From: Pseudomonadota bacterium
GTDB lineage: Bacteria; Pseudomonadota; Gammaproteobacteria; Pseudomonadales; Oleiphilaceae
Direction of reading: 5' to 3'
Assembly (NCBI GenBank): GCA_002747395.1
Contig: PDPE01000039.1
Span: 1 to 64,000, forward strand
DNA: 64,000 nt
Shown here: positions 49,958-59,350 of the stretch, piece by piece
Layout of the letters: every line of letters begins with the position of its first letter
Numbering within the stretch: the first letter of the stretch is position 1
Position numbers and translations under genes: made by a program
The notes under the pieces: generated by a model
The model's database searches: none
Told to the model about the DNA's origin: nothing
The model's input: only the letters and a program-made list of their open reading frames with translations

Positions 49958-50749
49958 ATGCAACCAATTATGAATATCGCTTTACGTGCGGTACGCCAGG
50001 CTGGCGAATTTCTTCAACAGGTTCTGGAACGTCAGGAATTCAGCCAGGAAGATGTTCAGTCTACACTTGAGAACATTCAAAGAGTCGAGCGACAGGTTCA
50101 TCGTGTTTTAATACAAAACATCAAAAAGTCATACCACGATCATTATATTGCCGCACTCGGCGAAACAGAATTGACAGAGCATCCTGTTTCCTGGGTAGTA
50201 CATCCCATTCTTAACCCCCTGGCATTTTCCCGCGGATTGCCAGACACCCTGTTTTCACTTGTGTGTTTACACCACGGAAAGGCAGAACATGCAGTACTGT
50301 TCAACCCGGTTACAGGTGATGAGTTTACAGCAAGCAAAGGCCGTGGCGCTTCCCTGAACGCCAAACGTGTCAGAGTGAGTTCTGTGCGCAAACTTGAGTC
50401 TTCTCTCGTCGCCGCAAACCTGTTTTCATCAAAACCAAACCGATCCAACCACGTAATCATGGATTTGTATCAGGATTTACTAAAAGAAGCGCTGCACTGC
50501 CAAATGAGCGGTTGCACCGCTTTGGACTTGCTCAATGTCGCATCGGGCAGGCTGGACTGCCTGATTGATTTAAACGCCAATGCCGATGAACTTGCCGGAA
50601 GTCTGCTGTTTTGCCAGGAAGCGGGAGCGCTGTGCGCTGACATATCCGGCTCACCGGTCAAACCGAATACAAAGACAATAGTGGCGGCCAACCCGAAACT
50701 GTTCAAGGCAACCCTTCAAAAGCTGTTTTCTTTCCGCGACAGAATTTAG
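49958..50749 (+). CDS. suhB: SuhB-like protein with degenerate inositol-monophosphatase site
   Basis: Starts at the ATG at 49958 (MQPIMNIALRAVRQAGEF, close to the SuhB start); the frame is open further upstream but overlaps the divergent promoter region. It aligns with SuhB over all 263 residues, including FTASKGRGASLN, CTALDLLNVASGRLD and IVAANPKLFK. The metal-binding motif WVIDPLDGTTNF is replaced by residues 79-90, reading WVVHPILNPLAF, so both aspartates are lost; the upstream EE(S/G)G glutamate motif is also gone (around residues 66-71). Asp210 of the third site remains. It is probably not an active phosphatase but could keep the SuhB role in rRNA transcription antitermination with Nus factors. 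Context opposite trmJ supports the orthology. Confidence 0.85.
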   Translation: MQPIMNIALRAVRQAGEFLQQVLERQEFSQEDVQSTLENIQRVERQVHRVLIQNIKKSYHDHYIAALGETELTEHPVSWVVHPILNPLAFSRGLPDTLFSLVCLHHGKAEHAVLFNPVTGDEFTASKGRGASLNAKRVRVSSVRKLESSLVAANLFSSKPNRSNHVIMDLYQDLLKEALHCQMSGCTALDLLNVASGRLDCLIDLNANADELAGSLLFCQEAGALCADISGSPVKPNTKTIVAANPKLFKATLQKLFSFRDRI

Positions 50750-50770
50750 CCAATCTGGTATTCAAACCTG

Positions 50771-50806
50771 CCCCGACATTTCCCGGGCACCCGGGAAATG
50801 TCGGGG
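50771..50806. terminator. long perfect hairpin between suhB and secF
   Basis: A perfect 16-bp stem (CCCCGACATTTCCCGG and complement) with a 4-nt loop. It separates two convergent genes but lacks a T tract on either strand. Confidence 0.55.
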
Positions 50807-50826
50807 CCGGAAGCACTGACACACCA

Positions 50827-51747
50827 CTAGGGCATGTCATCCACCTCCCCGTCTTCTTTCACCGGCTCCATCAAGTCTTCCTTAACGATCCCCATAAACA
50901 GGAGCGCGTTGCTTGCCACATAGATGGATGAATAGGTTCCGATGATTACACCTATCATCAAGGCCTTTGAAAAACCCGAGATCATTTCACCACCAAAAAC
51001 AAATAATGCGGCAAGAACCATTAATGTAGTCAATGACGTCATCAGGGTTCTGGACAAAGTCTGGTTCAGCGAAGCATTTATAATTTCGGTCGGTGTGCCT
51101 TTTCTTATTTTTCGGAAATTTTCCCGAACACGGTCATAGACCACTATCGTATCGTTGAGTGAATAACCGATCACGGCCAGCAGTGCAGCCAAAACCGTCA
51201 AATCGAAATCCCAGCCAAGGATGGAAAACACCCCCAGGGTAATAATCACATCGTGGGCCAAGGCAATAACCGCACCAACCGAAAACTTGAACTGAAAACG
51301 AAAAGCGACATACACCATCACCACACCCAGGGCAAACAGCAAGCCCAGGCCGCCTTGCTCGCGCAGCTCCTCTCCCACCTGCGCGCCGACAAACTCGGCA
51401 CGCTTCAGGGTAACCGGATTGGCGTCGGTATTGAGCACAGACAGCACTTGCTTGCCTACCTGGTCATTAAAGCCCTGGGACAAACGAACCAGCACGTTCG
51501 TTTCGGAACCGAAGTTCTGAACAACCAGTTTTTTATATCCGCTATCAACAAGCTGCTTTCTTACATCAGCAATAACGGGCGGGTTTTGGTACTTGATTTC
51601 GACCAGGGTGCCACCGGTAAAGTCCAGGCCCAGCACCAACCCCTTTACAGCAAGTGAAACGATCGAAACCAGCACAAACACAATGGAAATTACAGCAGCA
51701 ATTTTGCGCTTTCCCATAAAATCCAAATCTTTGGAAAAAACAGACAT
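50827..51747 (-). CDS. secF: protein translocase subunit SecF
   Basis: With SecD uses proton motive force to pull proteins through SecYEG. The 306-residue protein has six transmembrane helices: one near residues 15-35, then a periplasmic domain (LVEIKYQNPPVIADVRKQL) and five helices from about 130. The GYSLNDTIVVYDRVREN motif is characteristic. Confidence 0.96.
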   Translation of the reverse strand: MSVFSKDLDFMGKRKIAAVISIVFVLVSIVSLAVKGLVLGLDFTGGTLVEIKYQNPPVIADVRKQLVDSGYKKLVVQNFGSETNVLVRLSQGFNDQVGKQVLSVLNTDANPVTLKRAEFVGAQVGEELREQGGLGLLFALGVVMVYVAFRFQFKFSVGAVIALAHDVIITLGVFSILGWDFDLTVLAALLAVIGYSLNDTIVVYDRVRENFRKIRKGTPTEIINASLNQTLSRTLMTSLTTLMVLAALFVFGGEMISGFSKALMIGVIIGTYSSIYVASNALLFMGIVKEDLMEPVKEDGEVDDMP

Positions 51748-51759
51748 ACCTGCTACCCC

Positions 51760-53607
51760 TTAAATCGCCAATTTCTGAATGTTACGTCCGCCATACATGG
51801 CATTGACCAGGGCTCTGGTAAATACAATGGCCGTAAACATGGATGTTAAAATACCTATGGAGAGGGTAACAGCAAACCCCTTGACCGGGCCGGTTCCCAC
51901 CGCAAACAGGATAACAGCGACAAGCAATGTCGTTATATTGGCATCAAATATCGCCACAAATGCCCGACTGTAGCCAGAGTGGATCGCGGACTGTATCGGC
52001 AACCCGTTCCTGATTTCTTCCTTGATCCTTTCATAAATCAAGACATTGGCGTCCACTGCCATACCAACGGTCAGCACGATGCCGGCAATACCTGGCAGGG
52101 TCAGCGTTGCCGTAATAATCGACATCACAGCAGACAGCAGTATCAGGTTCATAATCAGTGCCAGGTTTGCGATAACACCAAAAACACGGTAGTAAACCAG
52201 CATAAATACAACAACCAGGGAGAACCCGATCAATACTGAAGTCAAACCTGAATCGATATTTTGCTTACCCAGGCTTGGCCCCACCGTTCTTTCCTCAACG
52301 AAATAAATTGGTGCCGCCAGGGCGCCGGCACGCAGCAACAGTGCGAGCTCTGACGACTCGGCCACGGAATCCAGCCCGGTTATTCTGAAACTGCTACCCA
52401 GCGCACTTTGTATCGTGGCCAGGCTGATGATGCTTTTTTCAACCGTAATCCGTCGGGGCGACTCCCCTTCGCCTGCGGCATCACTGTCATTCACCTTATG
52501 TTCAATAAACACCACTGCCATGCGTCTTTTTATCGCATTTCGTGATACATTGCTCATAATCTTGCCACCTTTGCCGTCAAGCGTGATGTTGACCTGGGGG
52601 CGTCCATTCTCATCAAAGTTGGCACTGGCATTGGCTACGCTGTCACCAGTAACGATAATATCTTTTTCTACCCGGGCATCCCGCGAGGGGTTATCCCGAA
52701 AGGGAAACTCTTCGACCGCTGAGGACGGGTCATCCAGACGGGCTTCCAGTCGGAACTCCAGATTGGCAGTTTTACCGATCACCCGCTTGGCTCGCGCCGT
52801 ATCCTGAACGCCGGGCAACTCGACAACAATACGATCACGCCCCTGGCGCTGAACCAGCGGTTCCGCCACACCCAGTTCGTTAACCCGGTTGCGTAAAGTC
52901 GTCAGGTTCTGTTTTACCGCATAATCAGCAATTTCCCTTACCTTGGCGTCCGTCATAACGAGGTTGAGATAAAACTTGCCGTCCCTGTCTTGCTCACGAA
53001 TAGCAAACTCGACATACTCCCGACGCAGAAAGTCATACGCCTTCGCTCTCTCCTGCTCTTTGGTAAATTTCACCTCCAAAGAACCGTCATCCAGGTGTTT
53101 TATACCCCGGTAGCGTATTTTCTCTTCTCTCAATTTGCGCTTGATATCACTGCTGTAGATATCCATTCTCTTGGAAACCGCCTGTTCCATATCCACTTCC
53201 AGAAGAAAGTGAACACCGCCGCGCAAATCCAGCCCGAGTTTCATGGGCCCGGCACCGAGGGAATTAAGCCATTCAGGAGTTGTCGGGGCCAGGTTAAGCG
53301 CCACCAGGTACCCGCTTCCCAAAGCCTTTTTTATTACGGGCCGAGCTGCCAACTGCAGTTCTCCGGTGTCAAACCGGAGCATGGCATTTTTTTGCATCAG
53401 CTCGGGTTCCCGATAGGGAATCCCCGCTTGATCAAGTGCTTTTTCTGCTTTTTCCAATGCAGAGGCATCTATTTTGGTTGTTGCACTGGCCCCGGTAATT
53501 TGTATGGCGTAGTCATCAGGATACAAATTGGGAAGGGCGTAAATAGTCCCGAGAATCAGGACTATCGCCAGGAGTATATTTTTCCAAAGAGGGTATTTGT
53601 TGAGCAT
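51760..53607 (-). CDS. secD: protein translocase subunit SecD
   Basis: Partner of SecF. The 615-residue protein has an N-terminal transmembrane helix (about 9-27), the LGLDLRGGVHFLLEVD motif, a large periplasmic P1 domain, and five C-terminal helices with GMAVDANVLIYERIKEE. It precedes secF by 12 bp, and yajC is 91 bp upstream. Confidence 0.97.
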   Translation of the reverse strand: MLNKYPLWKNILLAIVLILGTIYALPNLYPDDYAIQITGASATTKIDASALEKAEKALDQAGIPYREPELMQKNAMLRFDTGELQLAARPVIKKALGSGYLVALNLAPTTPEWLNSLGAGPMKLGLDLRGGVHFLLEVDMEQAVSKRMDIYSSDIKRKLREEKIRYRGIKHLDDGSLEVKFTKEQERAKAYDFLRREYVEFAIREQDRDGKFYLNLVMTDAKVREIADYAVKQNLTTLRNRVNELGVAEPLVQRQGRDRIVVELPGVQDTARAKRVIGKTANLEFRLEARLDDPSSAVEEFPFRDNPSRDARVEKDIIVTGDSVANASANFDENGRPQVNITLDGKGGKIMSNVSRNAIKRRMAVVFIEHKVNDSDAAGEGESPRRITVEKSIISLATIQSALGSSFRITGLDSVAESSELALLLRAGALAAPIYFVEERTVGPSLGKQNIDSGLTSVLIGFSLVVVFMLVYYRVFGVIANLALIMNLILLSAVMSIITATLTLPGIAGIVLTVGMAVDANVLIYERIKEEIRNGLPIQSAIHSGYSRAFVAIFDANITTLLVAVILFAVGTGPVKGFAVTLSIGILTSMFTAIVFTRALVNAMYGGRNIQKLAI

Positions 53608-53698
53608 GTCATGCCCTTATTTCTATGAATTACAAAACGGGTTTGACCAGTCCGGCAGCTCTGAGAGTGGAACCGGGTCCACTCATTCACATCCGGCA

Positions 53699-54058
53699 CT
53701 AGACTTCTTTTAGCGTGCCCTTGGGCAAGGCCACTGACACAGCAACGCGTTGAACCTTGATTTCTACGTTTTCGGACACTTCCATGACGATGAAATCGTC
53801 CTTGACTCGGGTAATTTTTCCGGCGATACCACCATTTGTTATGATTTCATCACCCTTACTCAGGCCAGCCATCAATTCTTTGTGCTCTTTCGCCCGCTTT
53901 GCCTGGGGACGCCACATCAAAAAATAAAATATCAGGATAAAGCCTCCGAAAAACACGAGGTTGAACATCGCCCCGGGGCCTTCCGGTTGCGGGTTGGCAA
54001 GGGCAACAGCAGGTGTAAGAGACATCATCATAATAATGACAGCGTGGATCAGTTTCAT
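53699..54058 (-). CDS. yajC: Sec translocon accessory subunit YajC
   Basis: A 119-residue protein with a first hydrophobic stretch that may be a cleaved signal (residues 1-21), then the main helix (MFNLVFFGGFILIFYFLMWRPQ, about 33-54) and the YajC domain AKEHKELMAGLSKGDEIITNGGIAGKI. It is part of the tgt-yajC-secDF series. Confidence 0.95.
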   Translation of the reverse strand: MKLIHAVIIMMMSLTPAVALANPQPEGPGAMFNLVFFGGFILIFYFLMWRPQAKRAKEHKELMAGLSKGDEIITNGGIAGKITRVKDDFIVMEVSENVEIKVQRVAVSVALPKGTLKEV

Positions 54059-54134
54059 TTTTTTCTCCGATTTTTGAAAAAACAGTTATGTTTGGTTATG
54101 TTTGGTTATATCTGATTGGTTAAATGGTGCGGCA

Positions 54135-55283
<1,149 letters not shown>

Positions 55284-55298
55284 CTATATGGGGACGAA

Positions 55299-56306
55299 TT
55301 AATAAATAAACATGGCATCGCCATAACTGAAAAAGCGATATTTTTCATTGATTGCCTGCTCATAGGCATTTTTCACGTTTTCCATTCCCGCAAAGGCACT
55401 GACTAACATGAGCAATGTGGATCTGGGCAGATGAAAATTTGTGATCATTGCATCCACGGTGTTAAAGCGATAGCCTGGATAAATAAAAATATCGGTATCA
55501 CCGGAAAAAGGCTTCCCGTTGGCCGTTTCGAGGCAGCGCACACTGGTTGTCCCGACTGAAACAACCCTGCCGCCACATGCTTTGGTTTTTTTAATCTGCT
55601 GACAAACAGACTCTGACACTTCAATCCACTCCTGGTGCATCTCGTGTTCCAAAACGTTTTCGACACGCACGGGCTGGAATGTCCCGGCCCCGACGTGAAG
55701 TGTGACGAAAGCGATATCCACTCCCCTGTTTTTTATCCGGTCAATCAATTCCGAATCGAAATGCAATCCGGCAGTCGGTGCCGCCACAGCGCCTTCCCTT
55801 ACACCAAAAACCGTTTGATAACGCTCCCGGTCTGCCTCTACATCTGCCCGATCAATATAGGGAGGCAGTGGCATATGACCAACATCATTCATTACTTCCA
55901 GCAAGGAGCATTCTCCAGTGCACCTCACTTCGAAAAGCGCTCCATTACGCCCAATCACTTCAAGCTCGTACCCGCCATCCAGAACCAGATGGCTACCGGG
56001 TTTGGGCGACTTGCTCGACTTTATGTGGCAAAGTGCATCACGCTCGGCGAGCATTCTCTCGACCAGCAACTCCACCTTGCCACCGCTGGCCTTGCGCCCG
56101 AACAAACGGGCCGGAATAACCCGGGTGTCATTAAACACCAGCAAATCTTCAGGCATAAGCATTTCTGCAATAGCAAAGAAACGCTGATGCTCCAGCCCGC
56201 CATCGGCTCTGTTCAGGACAAGCAGTCTGCTGTCCGTTCTTTTGATCTGCGGATACCTGGCAATCAGCTCATTGGGCAAATGGTAGTCGAACTCGGAAAC
56301 ACGCAT
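55299..56306 (-). CDS. queA: tRNA preQ1(34) S-adenosylmethionine ribosyltransferase-isomerase
   Basis: Adds the epoxycyclopentane ring in queuosine synthesis using the ribosyl part of SAM. The 335-residue protein has the N-terminal [35 protein letters not shown] and [16 protein letters not shown]. tgt follows after 33 bp, so the two queuosine steps are made together. Confidence 0.96.
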   Translation of the reverse strand: MRVSEFDYHLPNELIARYPQIKRTDSRLLVLNRADGGLEHQRFFAIAEMLMPEDLLVFNDTRVIPARLFGRKASGGKVELLVERMLAERDALCHIKSSKSPKPGSHLVLDGGYELEVIGRNGALFEVRCTGECSLLEVMNDVGHMPLPPYIDRADVEADRERYQTVFGVREGAVAAPTAGLHFDSELIDRIKNRGVDIAFVTLHVGAGTFQPVRVENVLEHEMHQEWIEVSESVCQQIKKTKACGGRVVSVGTTSVRCLETANGKPFSGDTDIFIYPGYRFNTVDAMITNFHLPRSTLLMLVSAFAGMENVKNAYEQAINEKYRFFSYGDAMFIY

Positions 56307-56455
56307 GCAGGGTTTATTAACGTCGAAAAAATTAACCGCCTAATTTACCTAAATTCAGGCTCGTTTACCACTGCTATCTTTCTCTCAAATTCGTCCGGAA
56401 AACAGCAACAGACAAAACCGGTTTTTTATTTACCGGTGAATATGGCCATTGGGTG

Positions 56456-56483
56456 TTGACGTAGCAAAAGAATGACATATAAT
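56456..56483 (+). promoter_or_regulatory. tRNA-Leu promoter
   Basis: TTGACG (56456-56461), 16 bp, and a perfect TATAAT (56478-56483), then a GC-rich discriminator, 44 bp before the tRNA. Confidence 0.75.
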
Positions 56484-56527
56484 ACGACGCCTGCAACAGA
56501 TCAGTTCTCAATGTTGCTTCCTGATGT

Positions 56528-56614
56528 GCCAGTGTGGTGAAATTGGTAGACACGCCGGATTCAAAATCCGGTTCCTTCACGGGAGTGGCGGTTCAAGTCC
56601 GCCCACTGGTACCA
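56528..56614 (+). tRNA. tRNA-Leu (anticodon CAA)
   Basis: An 87-nt class II tRNA with acceptor stem GCCAGTG/CACTGGT (first pair G-U), anticodon loop TTCAAAA, a long variable arm, T-loop TTCAAGT, discriminator A and encoded CCA. Confidence 0.95.
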
Positions 56615-56973
56615 TGTTCAAGTGCTTCAGTTTCAAGTGCAATTCGAAATCGCAATTGCCATTCCGTCAATATCCTCATCGCAACCATACCCCGCGCAAA
56701 GATCGGCATGACTGTTTGATTACCGGTTTCGGCGTCTCAAAATCAAACCAATGAAATAAACGGCCAGCTTGCCATCGGAAGCCGCCAGGAGCCATTCTTT
56801 ATCAGAAAGGGAATGGGACATTACCATCTTTTAATTTGCTGTCGTCACGGCACCCGAAAAATCTGTTCTGTATTCAGAGAGCAATCATTTTGGCGATTGC
56901 GGTATCAATGGATTCGAACACCCTGCTAGAATACAGGATTCTTCTTATATCGCTTCCTTTGGAATTCAAAATA
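56615..56973 (+). other. spacer between tRNA-Leu and lipoprotein gene
   Basis: A 359-bp stretch with no convincing gene, though one frame is open from 56836. A GCAATT/AATTGC inverted repeat lies just after the tRNA (about 56639-56659) without a T tract. I see no clear promoter for the following gene. Confidence 0.4.
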
Positions 56974-58671
56974 ATGAATAAGACGCTATTGAGCAAAACC
57001 ATAAACAACACACTGATTGCCGGCCTGATCGCTACCCTGCTCTCGGGATGTTTTGACAGTTCTGATGACAAGGTTGCTGATAACAAGGCTGAACAGGCAA
57101 GATTGAACAGTGTTACTTTCACCAGGGTCTCCAGCTATGTCCATGGCGATTTTGCCGAATCAGCCGCCGAGATAATCGGCTACCATCCGGCAAGCAAAAG
57201 GGAATTTGTTGTCAATGCGCAAAACAAAAAAGTCGATGTTCTGGATTTGTCAGATGTTGCCGCACCTGCCTTCGTTACATCATTGGGAGTGACAGATATC
57301 GGCGGTGCAGTAAACAGTGTGGCGGTGCATGGTGACCTGGTCGCTCTGGCTGTTCAGGCTGAAGTAAAGACAGATAATGGCTATGTCGTGGTATATGATG
57401 CCAACACCCTGAATCGACTGAAAACCATCGAGGTCGGAGCGTTGCCGGACATGGTCACCTTTACGCCGGATGGAAAATACCTGTTGTCGGCAAACGAGGG
57501 CGAACCGGATGACAATTATCGCATTGATGCAGAAGGTTCCATCAGCATCATCACTGTTGCCGATATCCATAATCCGTCAGCAAAACCGACAGCAAGAACA
57601 GCCACATTTGCCGATTATAACACGCAGAAACAACAACTGATTGACTCGGGCGTTCGCATCTTCGGTAAAAAAGCAGACGGCACGCCGAGCACAGTGAGTG
57701 AGGATCTGGAGCCTGAATATATTGCCGTAAGCCGGGACAGCCAGACCGCTTATGTCAGTTTGCAGGAAAACAACGCTATCGCTGTTGTTGACATTGCCAA
57801 TGCCAGGGTCACAGCCATCACTCCGCTGGGTGCGAAAGATCACTCGGTTGCAGGGAATGAACTGGATGTCAGCAACAAGGATGGCGCGATCAATATCAAG
57901 TCCTGGCCAATAAAAGGCATGTACATGCCCGATTCCATTGCCTGTTACTCAGTTAATGGCAAAGACTATATTATCACCGCCAACGAGGGTGACGCTCGTG
58001 AATGGGGTGATTTTTCCGAAGAAATCGGGTTTTCTGATGTCTCTGTGGATACCACCACCTTTAACAGCGCAAACTGCCATAACCTCGAATGTGGTGACAA
58101 GAAAGCATTGGGTAAAATCGACTTCAGTCAGTCCATGGGTGATGACGATGGCGATGGTATCTATGAAGCCCTGTACAGCTTTGGTGCTCGCTCGTTCAGC
58201 ATCTGGGATGTGAATGATTTCAGCGCTCCTGTCTATGACAGCGGAAGCTTTATGGCGCACTACACGGCAGATCGTTACCCAGACAATTTTAACGCCAGTA
58301 ACGTCAAAAACAGTTTCGATAACCGGAGTGATAACAAAGGTGTTGAACCGGAAGGGGTCACGATTGGTCATGTCGGTTCACAGACTATCGCATTTATCGG
58401 CCTTGAACGTATTTCAAGCGTAATGGCATTTGATGTGACCGACCCGGCTGATGTCAGATTCCTGGGCGAAATCAATACCCGTTCTTTCGATGACGACAAG
58501 CTGAAGGCGGCGAAAAAGGGCAGTCAGAAAGCGGATGCGGATGGCGATCTGGGGCCGGAAGGTTTGACCTTTCTGCCCGCAGACCAGTCACCTTCGGGAA
58601 AGCCGCTTTTATTGGTCGGGTTCGAGATCAGCGGGAGTTCGGTCGTATTTGAATTGGACTTCAGCGAATAG
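56974..58671 (+). CDS. choice-of-anchor I family lipoprotein
   Basis: The ATG at 56974 gives a signal peptide ending in the lipobox LLSGC; the frame is open 46 codons further but that extension has no role. The 565-residue product resembles the choice-of-anchor I / alkaline-phosphatase-like beta-propeller family. It has repeats such as VHGDLVALAVQAE, FTPDGKYLLSANEGEP, YIITANEGDAREWG and GPEGLTFLP. Aspartate-rich loops (DDDGDGIYEA, DADGDLGPEG) look like calcium sites. In related proteins the anchor varies; here it is a lipid. Its function is unknown, possibly extracytoplasmic phosphoester hydrolysis. A weak GGA precedes the start. Confidence 0.8.
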   Translation: MNKTLLSKTINNTLIAGLIATLLSGCFDSSDDKVADNKAEQARLNSVTFTRVSSYVHGDFAESAAEIIGYHPASKREFVVNAQNKKVDVLDLSDVAAPAFVTSLGVTDIGGAVNSVAVHGDLVALAVQAEVKTDNGYVVVYDANTLNRLKTIEVGALPDMVTFTPDGKYLLSANEGEPDDNYRIDAEGSISIITVADIHNPSAKPTARTATFADYNTQKQQLIDSGVRIFGKKADGTPSTVSEDLEPEYIAVSRDSQTAYVSLQENNAIAVVDIANARVTAITPLGAKDHSVAGNELDVSNKDGAINIKSWPIKGMYMPDSIACYSVNGKDYIITANEGDAREWGDFSEEIGFSDVSVDTTTFNSANCHNLECGDKKALGKIDFSQSMGDDDGDGIYEALYSFGARSFSIWDVNDFSAPVYDSGSFMAHYTADRYPDNFNASNVKNSFDNRSDNKGVEPEGVTIGHVGSQTIAFIGLERISSVMAFDVTDPADVRFLGEINTRSFDDDKLKAAKKGSQKADADGDLGPEGLTFLPADQSPSGKPLLLVGFEISGSSVVFELDFSE

Positions 58672-58687
58672 GTATTTCTGAACCCGT

Positions 58688-58717
58688 AACGCATCTGATG
58701 TCGGATGCGTTGGCTTT
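58688..58717 (+). terminator. possible terminator after the lipoprotein gene
   Basis: An 8-bp stem AACGCATC/GATGCGTT with an 8-nt loop, 17 nt past the stop, followed by a weak T-containing tail. Confidence 0.4.
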
Positions 58718-58789
58718 ATTAACAGTCATATAGACACCCACTTTTACACACCCACTTTCATTGTATTTCTACCAGACGAGGTTATTTAT

Positions 58790-59293
58790 ATGTTCAAGAA
58801 AACGGTTTTTTTACTGATAATCAGCAGCCTGCTCACTGTTGCCCACGCAGGTTTGCCCGACGCGAACAAACTGCAAGCACTCAAGAAGGGGCTGCAATCG
58901 CAGCTTGATGCCTTTAAATTGCTCAAAAATTCTACGGGCAAATGTGTTGCGCTGGATATGGCCAGTATAAAAATCAGCGGTTCCCCTGCCCTGGTGCAGG
59001 ATTGTACCGGCAAGCCCAATCAGAAATGGAGTGTTAGAAAAGGCATCATTTCCAACCCGGCAAAGCTGTGCATACAGCCTGTAAAGAATGAAAAAGGCGA
59101 AACAAGCCTGCAGGCTGTCACCTGTACCGGTGGCCCGGACCAGGTGTGGCAAGTAGTCGGCAAACCCGGCAAGCCTGTTGAAATCAGGAAAAACAAACAA
59201 TGCCTGGCTGTGGTTACCAATGAAAAAAATGCTTTCCTGGTGCTACAGGGCTGCGTTGCTGAAAATACCGGTCAAAAATGGATTCGAGAATAA
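58790..59293 (+). CDS. small secreted ricin-B-type lectin
   Basis: A 167-residue protein with a clear signal peptide (FKKTVFLLIISSLLTVAHA, cleavage after residue 20). A linker of about 25 residues precedes a single beta-trefoil. Three QxW motifs mark its three lobes: QKW (residues 83-85), QVW (about 122-124) and QKW near the end. Each lobe has a Cys pair. It probably binds sugar. GAGG precedes the ATG. It is the only lectin in the window, and its partner, if any, is unknown. Confidence 0.85.
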   Translation: MFKKTVFLLIISSLLTVAHAGLPDANKLQALKKGLQSQLDAFKLLKNSTGKCVALDMASIKISGSPALVQDCTGKPNQKWSVRKGIISNPAKLCIQPVKNEKGETSLQAVTCTGGPDQVWQVVGKPGKPVEIRKNKQCLAVVTNEKNAFLVLQGCVAENTGQKWIRE

Positions 59294-59350
59294 GGGCTTG
59301 TCAATGGCTTTGCCCGTTTACAAGACCTTTACCTGTTATTTGGTCAGCCA

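Noticed and set aside
55635..56459. 274-residue plus-strand ORF over queA
   Set aside because: Antisense to queA and extends into its promoter region; no family resemblance.
56528..56614. tRNA-Leu as an active integration site
   Set aside because: No integrase gene and no direct repeat of the tRNA 3' end were found downstream within the window.
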